Shown: piece by piece, positions 44,555 through 55,835 of the stretch
Position numbering within the stretch: the first letter of the stretch is position 1
Layout: each line of letters starts with the position of its first letter
Origin: Mastigamoeba balamuthi
Taxonomy: Eukaryota; Evosea; Mastigamoebida; Mastigamoebidae
Direction: 5' to 3'
DNA length: 61,467 nucleotides
Assembly (NCBI GenBank): GCA_902651635.1
Contig: CACRSC010000084.1
Coordinates: 727,103 to 788,569 of the forward strand
The notes under the pieces: generated by a model
Database searches by the model: none
Seen by the model: only the letters and a program-made list of their open reading frames with translations
What the model was told of the DNA's origin: nothing
Made by a program: the position numbers and the translations under genes

Positions 44555-47373
44555 CTAGTCGTTCTCGACGCTGCTGTTGTTCTCTTTGAACGTGATGATG
44601 GCGCTCCTGAGCGTGTGGCACGGGATGAGCGGAGACGGCGCCATGCTCGCGCCCGTCATGGGCGATATCCTCCTCGACTCGAGCCACCTCCTGATGGCCG
44701 CGCCCTCGTAGATGAAGCCGTCGGGCGCCATGACGGGGTTGTCCATGATGTCCTGCGTGATGGGGCAGATGTACTCGGGGGGCACCGCCTGCTGCTCGGC
44801 CTTCCTGCTGCTATCCGGCGACGTGGCCGTGGGCCTGAGGGCCGACGCTCCGAGCCTCTTCCTGACGCTCTCCTCCCACGCAGCCGGCACGACCGCGCCG
44901 TGCTCGAGCAGGTATGTGCAGATGTTCTTTTGGCCCTTGTGCGCGGCGACCACGAGCGGCGTCATGCCCTGCAGCGCCTCGGCCTTGTTCACGTCTGCCC
45001 CGGACTCGACGAGCAGCGACACGATGTGCTTGTGGCCCTCCTGGCACGCGAGCAGCAGCGGCGTGGCCCCGCTGATCGACGCCTTGTTCTGAGACGCGCC
45101 CGCGCGCAGCAGCATCTCGGCGACCTTGCGGTGGCCCGCCCTGCACGCCGCCGCGAGCGCTGTGCTGCCGTCGTCGGAGCTGGCCTTGTCAGCGGCAGCC
45201 CCTGCGCGCAGGAGCACCTCTGCCACTTCGGCGTGGCCGTTGAGGCTCGCCACGTAGAGCGGGGACACGCCGTCCATGGGCCTGCTCTTGTCCACAGCAG
45301 CGCCGGACTGGACGAGCAGCGCGGCAACGTCCGAGTGCCCTGCTTCGCTCGCGAGCAGCAGCGGCGTGTTGCCGTCCGCGTCTGCTCTGTCGACGGACGC
45401 GCCGGCCTTGATGAGGCCGAGGACTATGTCGCGGGACCCTCTGCGGCACGCGGCGCACAGCGGCGTGAGGCCAGACGAGCTGCACCTGTCCACGGCGGGG
45501 CTCGAGGACAAGAGCGAGCGGGCGACATCCGCGTGGGCGCCCTCGCAGGCGAGCAGCAACGGCGTCTCTCCGTCGGAGTTCTGCTTGTCGACAGACGCGT
45601 TGGCCCGGAGGAGGGCGTCGACGACCACCAGACACCCCGTGCGGCAGGCCACCATCAGGGGTGTGTTCCCCGCCCTGTTCGAGACGTCTGCGGCGGCCCC
45701 CTTGTCCAGCAGCGCGGTGACCAAGTCCGGCCGCGCACTCTGGGCGGCGAGCAGCAGCGGCGCGTCTCCGTCCGCGCCGGCGAGGTTCGGGCTCGCCCCG
45801 GAGCTGAGCAGCAGCCCGACGGCCTCGACGTTCCCGCGGCGGCACGCGGCCACAAGCGGGGTGTCCCCGCCGGCCTCGTCCACGTAGTCGGCGAGGCCGG
45901 GCTTGTCGGAGAGCGTCTGCTTGGCCAGGGCGACCAGGCCGGCCTTGATGGCGGTCAGCAGCAGCCTGCCGTCCGACTCGAGCCGCGCGTGGCACCTGCA
46001 CGGCAGGATCGACCACTCGGACACCGCGTGCCCCGCGTGGGCGTTGCGGATGCAGGCGTCGCAGTAGTGCTTGGCGCTGCCCTCGCCGTCGCACGTGTAG
46101 CAGACGGCCGCCCTCTGCACGAGGCAGCACTCGCAGCAGTACTTGCCGTCGGGCGCCTTGCACTCGTGCGGGCGGCCGCCGAGCGTTGCCACCGCGCTGC
46201 AGACGCCGAGCGCGCGCAGCTCCAGCACCCTCTCGTCCTCCCTGCGCTGGAGGCACTGCAGCAGGTGGCGCCCGCAGCTCTGCGCGGCGCTCCCGGCGGC
46301 GGCCGACCTGCACAGGGCCTCGGCGCGGGCGACCGCCCCGTTGCTGGCTGCGCGCTGCAGGAGCTTGGCGGCGCTCAGCGGCGAGACGACGGTCCACAGC
46401 GCCTCGCAGGCGGCCGTCTGCAGGGCCGAGACCCTCGGGTGCGCGTCCATCGCGCAGAGGACGGCCTCGACGCCGGCGGCCTTGACGACCGCGCCGCGCG
46501 TCTCGCCGAGGGCGACGAGCCGCGACAGCACGCAGCAGCCCGACTGCTGCATCTGCGCGCTCTCCTTGTGCTCCGCCATCACGGCGACGACCGCCCTGGC
46601 GCCGCCGGCCCGGGCGACGCGCACGACGGCCGCGGCCGAGCGCGAGGCGATGTCGGCGAGCAGCGTGCAGGCGGCCTCCTGGACCTGCGTGTCCGCGTGG
46701 CCCGACATGGCCGTCAGCACGGCCTCCACAGCCCCCGACTCGACAAAGTCCGCGCGGCCCGCGAGGCCCCAGAGCGCGCTGCAGGCCGCCAGCTGCACGC
46801 TCGAGCTCGCGGGGTGCGCTCTCATCGCGCCCACGACCGCGCTCGAGGCGTCTGCGCAGGCGGCAGCCGGCAGCCCCTCGCCGGCGACGTGCCGCAGCGT
46901 GTAGCACGCGACGTACTGCACCCACTCGCTGGCCAGGTGCGCCCGCATGGCGCCGACGACGGCCTCGGCCGCGCCCGCACGGGCCGCCCGCGACCTGTTG
47001 CCCTCGAACATCTCCGTCGCGTTGCGCAGCACGCGGCAGCCGTTGTACTGCACGCCGGCGCTGCGCGGGTGCGCGCGCATCGCGCGGACGACCGACTCGA
47101 CGGCGCCGGCGGCGGCCGCGAGCTCCACGTTGCCGTACTGCTCCGTGAAGGCCGTCAGCGCCTCGAGCGACGCCTGCGCCTCGTGGGCGTCCCGCGCCGC
47201 GTCGAGGGCGCCGACCAGCGACTCGGCCGCAGCGCGCGACCCCGCCGAGTCGGACCCGCGCGGGGACGGGGACAGCGGGCGCGGGGCCCGCGCGGCGTGG
47301 AGGGCGACGGGGAGGAGAGCGGAGAGGGCGGCGAGGGCCACAGCGACGCCGTAGGGCCACGGCAGCAGCAGCA
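44555..47373 (-). CDS. ARM-repeat / zinc / ankyrin-repeat / U-box E3 ligase, 5' end in assembly gap
   Basis: The open frame of over 930 codons runs into the N gap. It begins with a hydrophobic stretch (PYGVAVALAALSALLPVAL), a possible membrane anchor. Residues ~50-330 are ~40-residue armadillo-type helices (VVGAMRAHPASSSVQLAACS, VLTAMSGHADTQVQEAACTL). A Cys/His-rich block follows (HECKAPDGKYCCECCLVQRA, CYTCDGEG, HYCDAC, AGHAVSEWSILPCRCHA), reminiscent of a UBR-type box. Next are about ten ankyrin repeats (GDTPLVAACRRGNVEAVGLL, GNTPLLLASEAGHSDVAALL). The C-terminal U-box reads PEYICPITQDIMDNPVMAPD and IRRWLESRRISPMTG. It should bind substrates through the repeats and ubiquitin-E2 through the U-box. 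The first exon may be the ATG at 48092 beyond the gap. Confidence 0.85.
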
Positions 47374-48065
47374 NNNNNNNNNNNNNNNNNNNNNNNNNNN
47401 NNNNNNNNNNNNNNNNNNNNNNNNNNNNNNNNNNNNNNNNNNNNNNNNNNNNNNNNNNNNNNNNNNNNNNNNNNNNNNNNNNNNNNNNNNNNNNNNNNNN
47501 NNNNNNNNNNNNNNNNNNNNNNNNNNNNNNNNNNNNNNNNNNNNNNNNNNNNNNNNNNNNNNNNNNNNNNNNNNNNNNNNNNNNNNNNNNNNNNNNNNNN
47601 NNNNNNNNNNNNNNNNNNNNNNNNNNNNNNNNNNNNNNNNNNNNNNNNNNNNNNNNNNNNNNNNNNNNNNNNNNNNNNNNNNNNNNNNNNNNNNNNNNNN
47701 NNNNNNNNNNNNNNNNNNNNNNNNNNNNNNNNNNNNNNNNNNNNNNNNNNNNNNNNNNNNNNNNNNNNNNNNNNNNNNNNNNNNNNNNNNNNNNNNNNNN
47801 NNNNNNNNNNNNNNNNNNNNNNNNNNNNNNNNNNNNNNNNNNNNNNNNNNNNNNNNNNNNNNNNNNNNNNNNNNNNNNNNNNNNNNNNNNNNNNNNNNNN
47901 NNNNNNNNNNNNNNNNNNNNNNNNNNNNNNNNNNNNNNNNNNNNNNNNNNNNNNNNNNNNNNNNNNNNNNNNNNNNNNNNNNNNNNNNNNNNNNNNNNNN
48001 NNNNNNNNNNNNNNNNNNNNNNNNNNNNNNNNNNNNNNNNNNNNNNNNNNNNNNNNNNNNNNNNN
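47374..48065. other. Assembly gap (692 N)
   Basis: A run of unknown bases. It hides the 5' part of the U-box gene; the 692-base length may be an estimate. Confidence 0.99.
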
Positions 48066-48378
48066 GTGGGGGGTACTCGCCTTGGTGTCCATCGGTTCCT
48101 TCCTCTCCTGCCTTAACTGCAACAAAAGAGCGTGATCAAAAATCTTGCGGTCTTAGATCACAAAATATCATCGGCATCAGGTGCGTGCATGATGTCATAA
48201 AGGCGTGCGCAACTGGGACTGCAGGGCGCCCGCGGAGCTATGGACGGCAGTGCTGGGGGGGGGTGCCGTCTGATGGGGGCGATCTCGCGAGACAGATTCG
48301 CCCTTTTCAAACCCTCGGAATCGTCACGTGTAACCCGCAATTACCGCAACCCACGCATCGCAGAAACGCATCCGCGGA

Positions 48379-50554
48379 ATGGCCGAGCAGCAGCAGCTCG
48401 AGGCGCCGCCCCCTCAGGTCGTCGTGGCGCCGCCCGAGGGCGAGGCAGCGGCCGCCGCGGTGGCCCCGGAGGCCCCGGCGCCCGCCGACTCGCCCGCAGC
48501 GCCGCCGCCGGCCGACACGCGGACGCCCGAGGAGATCGAGGCGGACAGGCAGGCGCGGCTCAAGGCCCGCGTGGCGCGCCTGCCGCAGCCGCTGGACGCC
48601 GCGGGGACGGCGGTCGACGGCGAGGCCATCCTGGCCGAGGTCCGCGGGCAGCTGGACCCCCTCTACGAGGCCGTGAGCCTCCTGCGGAGGCGCAGGTTCC
48701 AGGACGCTGTCCGCGTCGCCGAGTCGCTGCTCGACAAGCACCCCAAGGACCAGGTCGGCCCGCAGAGGGGGGGGAGGAGGTGGCGTGAGGGGGGACGTGG
48801 GTGGGCTGGGGGGGTCGCGGCTTCCGCGTGAGCTCCGAAAATAGCCGCACGCGGATACGTGTCCACCAAAACAATTGAATCGAAACGGCAGTTTCAGCAT
48901 CGAGCGAGCTGATTCGGCCGATGCCACTGCCCACACGGCACCGCCACTCCGTTTCCGACTCACGAAAGGGGGCCACCCAACCGCACAGGCGGCGTGGTTC
49001 ATCAAGTGCAAGTCGCTGATCGAGGAGACGTACATGGACGACACTGAGCTCGAGACCGAGGGTGTCGCCGAGGTCCTCTTGGACGAGAACGCCATAGCGG
49101 CTCTCCCGCGCCCAGGAACCTCCCTCCAGAGGCCAGCGACGGGCTCCGCGCAGGCCCCTGCGACGGCCTCGCCTGCCACGCGGCCCCTGACCAGCAGCGG
49201 CCGCCCTCTGACTGGCTTCTCGCGCCCAGGCACCCAATCCACGTACTGTCGCCGTCCAGTGTCATCCCTCCGGCCCTCCTAACGCGACCATCGCAGGAGA
49301 CCGCCGACTGCGCAGCAGGCTCTTCAACAAGCGCTGACCTCGGCTGCGGCGACCGCTGTCAGCGGCCGCCCAATGAGCTCGAGGCCGGTCACAAGTGCCG
49401 GGAGGCCAATCACAGCGTCCGGGCGCTTCATCCGGCTCGGCACCGCGTCCCTTATCCCCGACAATCCGAGCGAGTTTATCAATGTGGATCGCCTCGACTT
49501 CAAGCGCTACGCCACTCGCCCTGCCCTCGCCAAGGCACGGCTATCCGCTGCCGTTGTTGTCCCTGCAGCTCTGACGTTCCGCTCTCAGCTGCTCTTCCGG
49601 TGGCTCTTCCACCACGAGAAGAACGTCGCCAAGGCGCTGGAGCTGGCCAGCGAGGCCACCAAGGCCTGCGAGTACAAGGACTGGTGGTGGAAGGCGCAGA
49701 CAGGCAAGTGCTTCTTCCGCCTGGGCCTCCTGCGCGACGCGGAGCGGCACTTCACGAGCTCCCTCCGCGACCAGGACATGGTCTCGACGCAGCTCTGGCT
49801 CGCCAAGGTGTTCATGCGGCTCGACCAGCCCAACAAGGCCCTCGACGTCTATAGGGCGGGCTCCGAGCGTCATCCGGGGGAGACCTCGCTCATACTGGGG
49901 GCCGCCCGCATACACGACATGCTCGGCGAGAGCGCCAACAGCGTCCCGCTGTTCAAGCGCGCCCTGATATGCGACTCGAGTAACATCGAGGCGATCGCGT
50001 GCCTGGCGAGCAACCACTTCTACAGCGACCAGCCCGAGCTGGCCCTGCGGTACTACAGGCGCCTGCTGCAGATGGGCGTCGACACGGCCGAGCTGTGGAA
50101 CAACCTGGGGCTTGCGTGCTTCTACTCGCAGCAGTACGACATGACGCTGCAGTGCTTCGACCGCGCGCTGGCCATCGCCGACGACAACAGCATGGCTGAC
50201 GTCTGGTTCAACATCGGGCAGGTGGCCATCGGCCTCGGGGATATAGGGCTGGCGTACCAGGCGTTTAAGATAAGCGTCTCGATCAACCCGTACCACGCGG
50301 AGGCCTACAACAACCTCGGTGTGCTCGAGATGCGCAAGGGCAACATCGAGCACGCCAGGTCCAACTTCCTGCAGGCACAGCAGCTCGGGCCGTACCTCCA
50401 CGACCCCTACTACAACGCCGCCCTGCTCTATTTCCGCCTGGGAGACTTCCAGGAGAGCGCCAAGCAGGTCCTGCAGTCCCTGCGCATCTTCCCCGAGCAT
50501 GAGGACTCGAAAGAGCTCAAGCGCCAGCTGGACGATCTCTTCTCGGGTATGTAG
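48379..50554 (+). CDS. TTC8: BBS8/TTC8, BBSome subunit
   Basis: TPR protein of the BBSome, which carries membrane cargo in cilia. ATG 48379; an Ala/Pro-rich start of ~60 residues is followed by LRRRRFQDAVRVAESLLDKH. After the intron (about 48754-48991) comes the BBS8 hallmark region: DENAIAALPRPGTSLQRP, RPLTSSGRPLTGFSRPGTQS, GRFIRLGTASL. Then TPRs: YKDWWWKAQTGKCFFRLGLL, AIACLASNHFYSDQPELALR, YRRLLQMGVDTAELWNNLGL, AEAYNNLGVLEMRKGNIEHA. Introns: 49243-49293 (GT-AG, branch-like ctaac) and 49535-49588, the latter GC-AG (AAG|GCACGG) and in frame; its removal matches the family spacing LAK-LLFRWLFHHE. Ends at 50554, the last gene before AT-rich DNA. Confidence 0.93.
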
Positions 50555-51370
50555 AGTCCACAGGCGAGACCTCTGAGGCCCCAAGAGAACACAGAAAAAG
50601 AAATGCCTGCTCAACATGTTCCCAGTGATATGAATTGTATGCTCTTGTGAGCAATAGATCTCTTGCAGCACGCGAGGTTCACCTCAAGAGCAGCTTCAGC
50701 GAACACTACGTGAAGGAATGCCAATTCGAGATATTCGGATGTAGTTTCACATTTGGTGGTCTGTTCACTTCGCCTTTATGAATTGTCCTTCACGGGCCAT
50801 GACTTTCACGATCTGTGTACATCACATTACTGATGATGGGAAGCTGGAAGTTGTAGTGCTTCATGACGTGGGATGCAGTGGTTGTGGTCGAGCTGAAGGT
50901 ATGAGTGAGGCATTGGAGCTGGATCCATAGCAGATAACGGGGAAAAAGGACAGCATTAGAAAAAAGCTCAATTTTTTGCACACACAAATATGCACATCTG
51001 CACAAAATCTTTGGTATTTTGCTATCCCTTTTTACCTATTGAATTACACTCATTTTCTGGACCCTTCCAAAAGGGTCATTTTTCACGCATGCACATATTC
51101 GTATGTCTGTGAAAATCTGGAATTTGACCAATTCAAAATGATGCCTAAATGTTCAATCTTTATTTAATAAGCTTATAATTGATTAAAAACTGCATCTGAC
51201 CATATCACACTTAGAACAGAGCAATGCCCTTCCTCAAAGGCACTCCTCGTGACTACTTCGACCTTCTCCTCTCCCATGCCTTCATCCAGCACCTCTGCGA
51301 TGAACTCTCTTCCCTTCTTTCCATTCCTTTCATTTTCCTAAAAATATTCCCCTAGGAAACAAACTACTTT
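50555..51370. other. AT-rich non-coding DNA
   Basis: 3' flank of BBS8 and entry to the AT-rich block; no gene supported. Confidence 0.4.
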
Positions 51371-51903
51371 GCCTCTGTGGTTTATCCCTGTCGTATTTCT
51401 TCATGCAATAGGGCTAAGTTCCTGGCCTGCTGGTTTCCTGCCACTCTCCTTAAGATGTATCACTACCTCTCTCTCATACTTCTTGATGGTATGCTCACTC
51501 ACTTTCTTTCACTCTTACCTCCTGTTATGACCCCCTGTCCTTCTAGGTCTCAATCCAACCCACTTCTGGGATGAACACTGGAGAGGTTGAACTGCAAACC
51601 TCCATTTCCTACAGGCTATGCGCCTCTCTAGGTTCAAGGACATTCAGGTGTTTTCACGTCTCAAATTACAAGTCCTTCACAACCTCTCTTGTTGATCCTC
51701 TCTTCAATGAGGTCCTCAAACAGTCAGTAACTTGGTCCCCTATCGAATGGGTCACTGTAAATGAGGGAATTGTCCCCTTCAAGGGCCAGTGCCGTTTCAG
51801 GCAGTACATTCCTGGCAAATCACATCCCACTGGAATCAAGGTCTTCTTGCTTGTCGATTCTGCTGGCCTCATTTGTTCCTTTCGTCTCTACACTGGTCCC
51901 TGA
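51371..51903 (+). mobile_element. piggyBac-like transposase fragment
   Basis: 51571-51903 encodes WSPIEWVTVNEGIVPFKGQC and RFRQYIPGKSHPTGIKVFLL, the piggyBac block 'TVDE..VPFRGR..FRQY.P.KP...GIK', then a YTG end (FRLYTGP). The catalytic Asp of this block reads Asn (TVNE), and stops surround it. The preceding ~200 bases may hold its N-terminal part. Related to, but not a recent copy of, the element at 6346-7990. Confidence 0.75.
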
Positions 51904-52440
51904 TCACTGTCATTTGAGTAACAGGCTTTGGTATCAGGAATTTCATGAAAAACACCACAATGTTTTAGTGTCTTACTCCTGGAGGTGAAGGGCCCACAAC
52001 TCGATTGCCAGGTTTACAATGGGTACAGAATGGTCAGTTGGTCAACTGAGGACGAACCACACTCTGGGAGTTCCCATGAGTGAACAGTTGGGCTGAAGAG
52101 GCCGCACAATGGATGTCCATTGGCCAATTCGGTCAGGCTTGCTGGTCACCTCACGAATGCACTCTGAGGCACCATGCCACCTCTTCAGCTTCTCATCCAA
52201 GATGAGAAGACCCCCAATTTCCACGAGTTTCTCAAAGATCTAACTCTTTGCGAGCTGAAGTCGTTGTGAGAGAGCTTACTGCAGAGAGAGTGGTCATGGC
52301 AATCTCCGGAGTAATGATCAGTGCATTGAACAGCCTCGAAAAACGAGGGTATCCCCAGACACTGCCAAACCATTAGGTTTGAGAGGATGTGTAGAGCCGA
52401 AATGAACAAATGTCAAAATTACTAATGTTATCAAAGAGAG

Positions 52441-52443
<3 letters not shown>
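51904..52443. other. Non-coding DNA after the piggyBac fragment
   Basis: Short broken frames on both strands; possibly the decayed 3' half of the transposon, but nothing recognisable. Confidence 0.3.
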
Positions 52444-52476
<33 letters not shown>

Positions 52477-52485
52477 TAGATAATT
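52444..52485. repeat. (TA)n(GATA)n microsatellite
   Basis: About 30 bases of alternating TA followed by two to three GATA units. Confidence 0.95.
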
Positions 52486-52572
52486 AATAAGAATGCATAA
52501 GAATTGTGTTAAAAGAATAAAGAACAAAAATCTTTATTTTCTAGTCAGTAGGAGTGCTCTGCTTCCAATCAG

Positions 52573-53285
52573 TTACAAGAGCAAGAAGAAAAGCCCGGAT
52601 TGTTGTTCGATGCTCATCATCATCACTTCCAGTAACTCGTGGATTGTTTCCGGAATCAAACTGATATTCAGTTCAATAATGAGTTGAATTTGATACTTAA
52701 GATATGCTCTGTGTAATTGCATCTGTGTGTAAGGAAATCTGATATATGATAACCACTGATCAATTCGATCAATTGGAGAGAATTGCTGTGCATATAGAGT
52801 AACAGTGATTGGCTTTGTAGTTTGGTATGTTCGAATGAACTCCCTCAGAAAAATGATGAGTCTACAGTACAAAAACCCCTTACTGTAGCCTAGCTGAGAG
52901 ATCCTGATGTTTCTCAGCTTCATAATGTATTAGTCGCAGATAGAGTTCTTCTTTTGTAATGGAGTCAGATTCAGAAAAGTCAGATGATGGGGGAGATAGT
53001 GGCTGCTGTGAGACTGCCTTAATGTGAACAGTAGTTGATAGATTATGAAACATTTTATTGTCAGACCAGGCAACGAGAATAATTGGAGGATTAACCATAC
53101 AGCGAGCAGCTCCAAGGAAGCTCATGCTGAAGTAGTAAGCCCATTCTATCTTCTTACATTGAGAAGTTACATAGAATATTTGAATATACAGATCGAGCCC
53201 ATTCCTCTGACCAGAAGAGTACCTCAGCAGTTAAGACAACTGGAATTGCAAGACTCTGAGTTGACTGGGCATTAAGAATCCATTT
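52573..53285 (-). CDS. Partial spliced gene of unknown function, AT-rich with 31- and 40-nt introns
   Basis: Frames join across two very short introns: 53127-53157 (GTAAGAAGATAG...CTTCAG, 31 nt) and 52844-52883 (GTAAGG...TGAG, 40 nt). The result is a continuous ~210-residue C-terminal part: KWILNAQSTQSLAIPVVLTA, then EVLFWSEEWARSVYSNILC, MSFLGAARCMVNPPIILVAW, a Ser-rich linker (PLSPPSSDFSESDS), LHYEAEK-like helix and ITVTLYAQQFSPIDRIDQW, ending at 52573. The upstream edge (53285) has an acceptor (aatttcag), so earlier exons exist but I could not place them. The first part is hydrophobic enough for one or two membrane helices. Not recognised. Confidence 0.45.
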
Positions 53286-53344
53286 CTGAAATTATCAGAG
53301 AATAAGTATTAGAATGAGTAGAAATAATTCACTGTCAGGAAATT

Positions 53345-53390
53345 GGAATCCGAACCCGTGATATAAGAGCAGGTCTACCACCTGTGCTCA
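53345..53390 (-). repeat. tRNA-like A/B-box remnant (possible SINE)
   Basis: The minus strand reads tgagcacaggtggtagacctg, like a D-arm/A box, then 13-16 bases later gggttcggattcc, like a T-arm/B box. The anticodon arm is missing, so it is not a functional tRNA. A tRNA-derived SINE or decayed tRNA would look like this. Confidence 0.35.
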
Positions 53391-54098
53391 GTGCGTCTTC
53401 GAGTGCTTTCAATCCCGACAAAGAAGAACATGGAATCTTACGTCTTTGACAGAGTGGCTTCTCAGTCATCCTGAGCAGTATGTGGGTTCATGTGAACAAG
53501 ATATGGTTAATCCAGCATGTCTCATTTGTGCAAAACAAACTTCACCCTGACAAAGTCATGATCCTTGCTGCAATTGCCTCTTCACAGCCAGAGCATGGCT
53601 TTGACTAGAACCTCTGAAGAGAGCTCAAGCACCGTGTCTGGGCAAGGAAGCCTGCCAATAGAGAGCAACTGATCGAGATAATCAAGAACGAGTGGGGATA
53701 ATTTTCCCCAGAGGAAGTGAACAGGTATGCTTCCTTTATTTTTCAAACAGCCAATAAGTAATTTAAATATAACAGAGATAAAGAAAGTCATTTATGTTTA
53801 TGTCAGACCTGGTCCTAGAAGTACTTTGTAAACACTCTTCATTATTCCAGAGATTGATGTTTCAACAAACAACCTTCAATCATTATGGTTTTTCACATCT
53901 TATGAAAACCAGAATTACATTCTTACATTTGATTTTACGGGAAAGAACGAAACAATGTGTTCATTGTGTCAAGTGTCCAAGTGATTTGTCAGAAATAAGG
54001 CTGTTTGTGATAGTTCTTCCAACTTGTCATCCACAATTGTTACTGTGCTCAAATTTCAATCCCGACTCCTAAAGGAGATCCCAACTGGCCGAAAAACG
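53391..54098. other. Non-coding or unplaced exon region
   Basis: Short AT-rich frames only. Upstream exons of the 52573-53285 gene may lie here, but no joint could be supported. Confidence 0.3.
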
Positions 54099-55835
54099 CT
54101 AGTTTGGGGTGTTGTTGTCTGAGGTTGGGCGGCACGAATTATTTTGTGAATATACTGATGGAGAAACCGTGGATCTTCTTCCCTGACAACTGGAAAAGGA
54201 AAAGATTGCAATTCCAAGCAGGATCAGGAAGCCATTTCCCATACAGCCAATAGAAACAGCATAGAAGAATGCACTGAAGACCGAACCATCGAGTCGAACC
54301 GAGTAGGAAAAGGAGGCCACTCCAATAAATGTCGTCACGAAGAGGGTCATAAGGAAGTTACAAATCGCTGTTGCACGAGGACCCCAGATTGGAATGAAGC
54401 GCTTCAGAGTATCCCAGGGCAGAAAGAGCATTATGGCGTAGGCCATGAAAACAAATGTCAGAAAAGCAGATAAATTGTCCATTCTCTCCGAGTACTTCGT
54501 TCCCTGATAGAACGACCACATTGCCTGCATGTCACTGAGAGAATCAACCAGAGTAGAACAGAATGCATGGGAATATCCACTGCGTGCAGAATGTTGCTCT
54601 GTCCATTGTGTCAAAGAGGTGGCAAGGTCTGGAGACCCCAGAACTGCAACGTCGAGATGGGGATGTACAAGTAGGAATTCAGTCATGTCAATATACCCAC
54701 ACATGCGATTCCATGTTGTCCCAAAGGCCACTGATTGTGTACGAAGAACAAAGATATCATAACTGTATGGGTCTGACACATCAGAATAGTTAAGAACGAG
54801 AATCGATCCGATTGTCAGGGCAATCCAATTGATGAAGCCTCGCTGTTTCTCTGAGAAGCTATCAGTATCAATAGCCAACATGATGATTTTCCCCTTTATA
54901 TGGCGCTTAAACACAGCTGTCTCACCATTTGTATCAACTATTGTTGTTCCTGGTTGCCATAGAATGAGTAGAACACTGTTTATGAGCAACCAGATCCAAA
55001 TAGCAAGAAAGAAAGCAACAAAGCAATCCTTATCATTGAAACACGAGGAGTAGTGGACAAGGTAGGAAAACAGCCCTAGGCATATGACACCAATGCTGAG
55101 AGATAGCATCACGAACATGAATTTGTGCCATCTTATCGACGATCCAATCCTGGCATCGAAGAGTGAAGTAAGCAGTTTCAAGAGGAACTCGAATGGTAGG
55201 TAGGCGCAGAAAGCAACAATACACAGCAAAATGACAAGCACCATGCTTGCCGAGTATCCCAACTGCCTGAACTGGCACTGAATTAAAAAGTTGTACTCCT
55301 TCTGGAGGTCTCTGAACCCATCCAGCCAATTGGAGCACAGCTGCCCAGATATCTGATACTGCTGCACGGTGGCATTCAGAGCCGTCCAATTCTGGGTCAG
55401 CAGCTGGTCAAGATCGAGGTTGCAGGTAATTGTAAGTGAGGCCGCAGATTCCCTGGCACAGTATTGGTTCCATTGGTCGCACAATGCCGTCGCTCGTGTG
55501 CTGATGCTAAGTTCTTCGCCTCCAAGAGGGTCGGAGAACTCGTTATTGTTGAGTACCAGCATCATGATGACAGTGACCACCACAAAACTGAGAAGCCCCC
55601 ACTGCTTTTCGACGAGTGCCTCAACTCTTCTCTCCTGTGCCTCGGCAAGGGCCGCTGCCGGAGCAGCCACTGTGGATGTTCCCTCTGGCTGCTGCGGCTG
55701 GGTCACTGCGACACCCCTTGGGCCAGTGGTCGCGCCGCGTTCTCCCTCGGGCGTGTTTGCTCTGGGAGGATCGGGGCAGGTCAGTGGCACGGCACTTCAG
55801 AGAAGGTAGGGTGGTGTATGTACGCACTGCGCCAT
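54099..55835 (-). CDS. Duplicated eight-helix membrane protein of unknown function
   Basis: Two exons. ATG 55835 encodes MAQ, a 66-nt intron (55762-55827, GTGCGT...CCCAG) follows, then ~550 residues. A P/A/T-rich cytosolic start precedes two homologous halves. Each half has one helix (GLLSFVVVTVIMMLVLNNNE / FINWIALTIGSILVLNYSDV), followed directly by an FSDP/VSDP motif, and a ~100-residue Cys-containing outside loop with W-N (CDQWNQYC / TTWNRMCG). Three more helices end each half (second half: LSAFLTFVFMAYAIMLFLPW, FLMTLFVTTFIGVASFSYSV, MGNGFLILLGIAIF). The tail is Ser/Asn-rich. N-x-S/T sites lie in the loops. No family recognised. The intact frame and clean intron argue for a living gene although the surroundings are decayed transposons. 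Confidence 0.7.

Noticed and set aside
43316-48676. A 1,786-codon open frame on the plus strand through the assembly gap
   Set aside because: It is the antisense shadow of the U-box gene plus a BRCC36 exon, extended by counting N codons as open. Composition is R/H/G/A-rich as expected of an off-frame in GC-rich DNA.
52573-53285. GPCR-type seven-helix receptor
   Set aside because: A NPPIIL segment recalls helix 7, but fewer than three hydrophobic segments are visible and upstream exons are missing.
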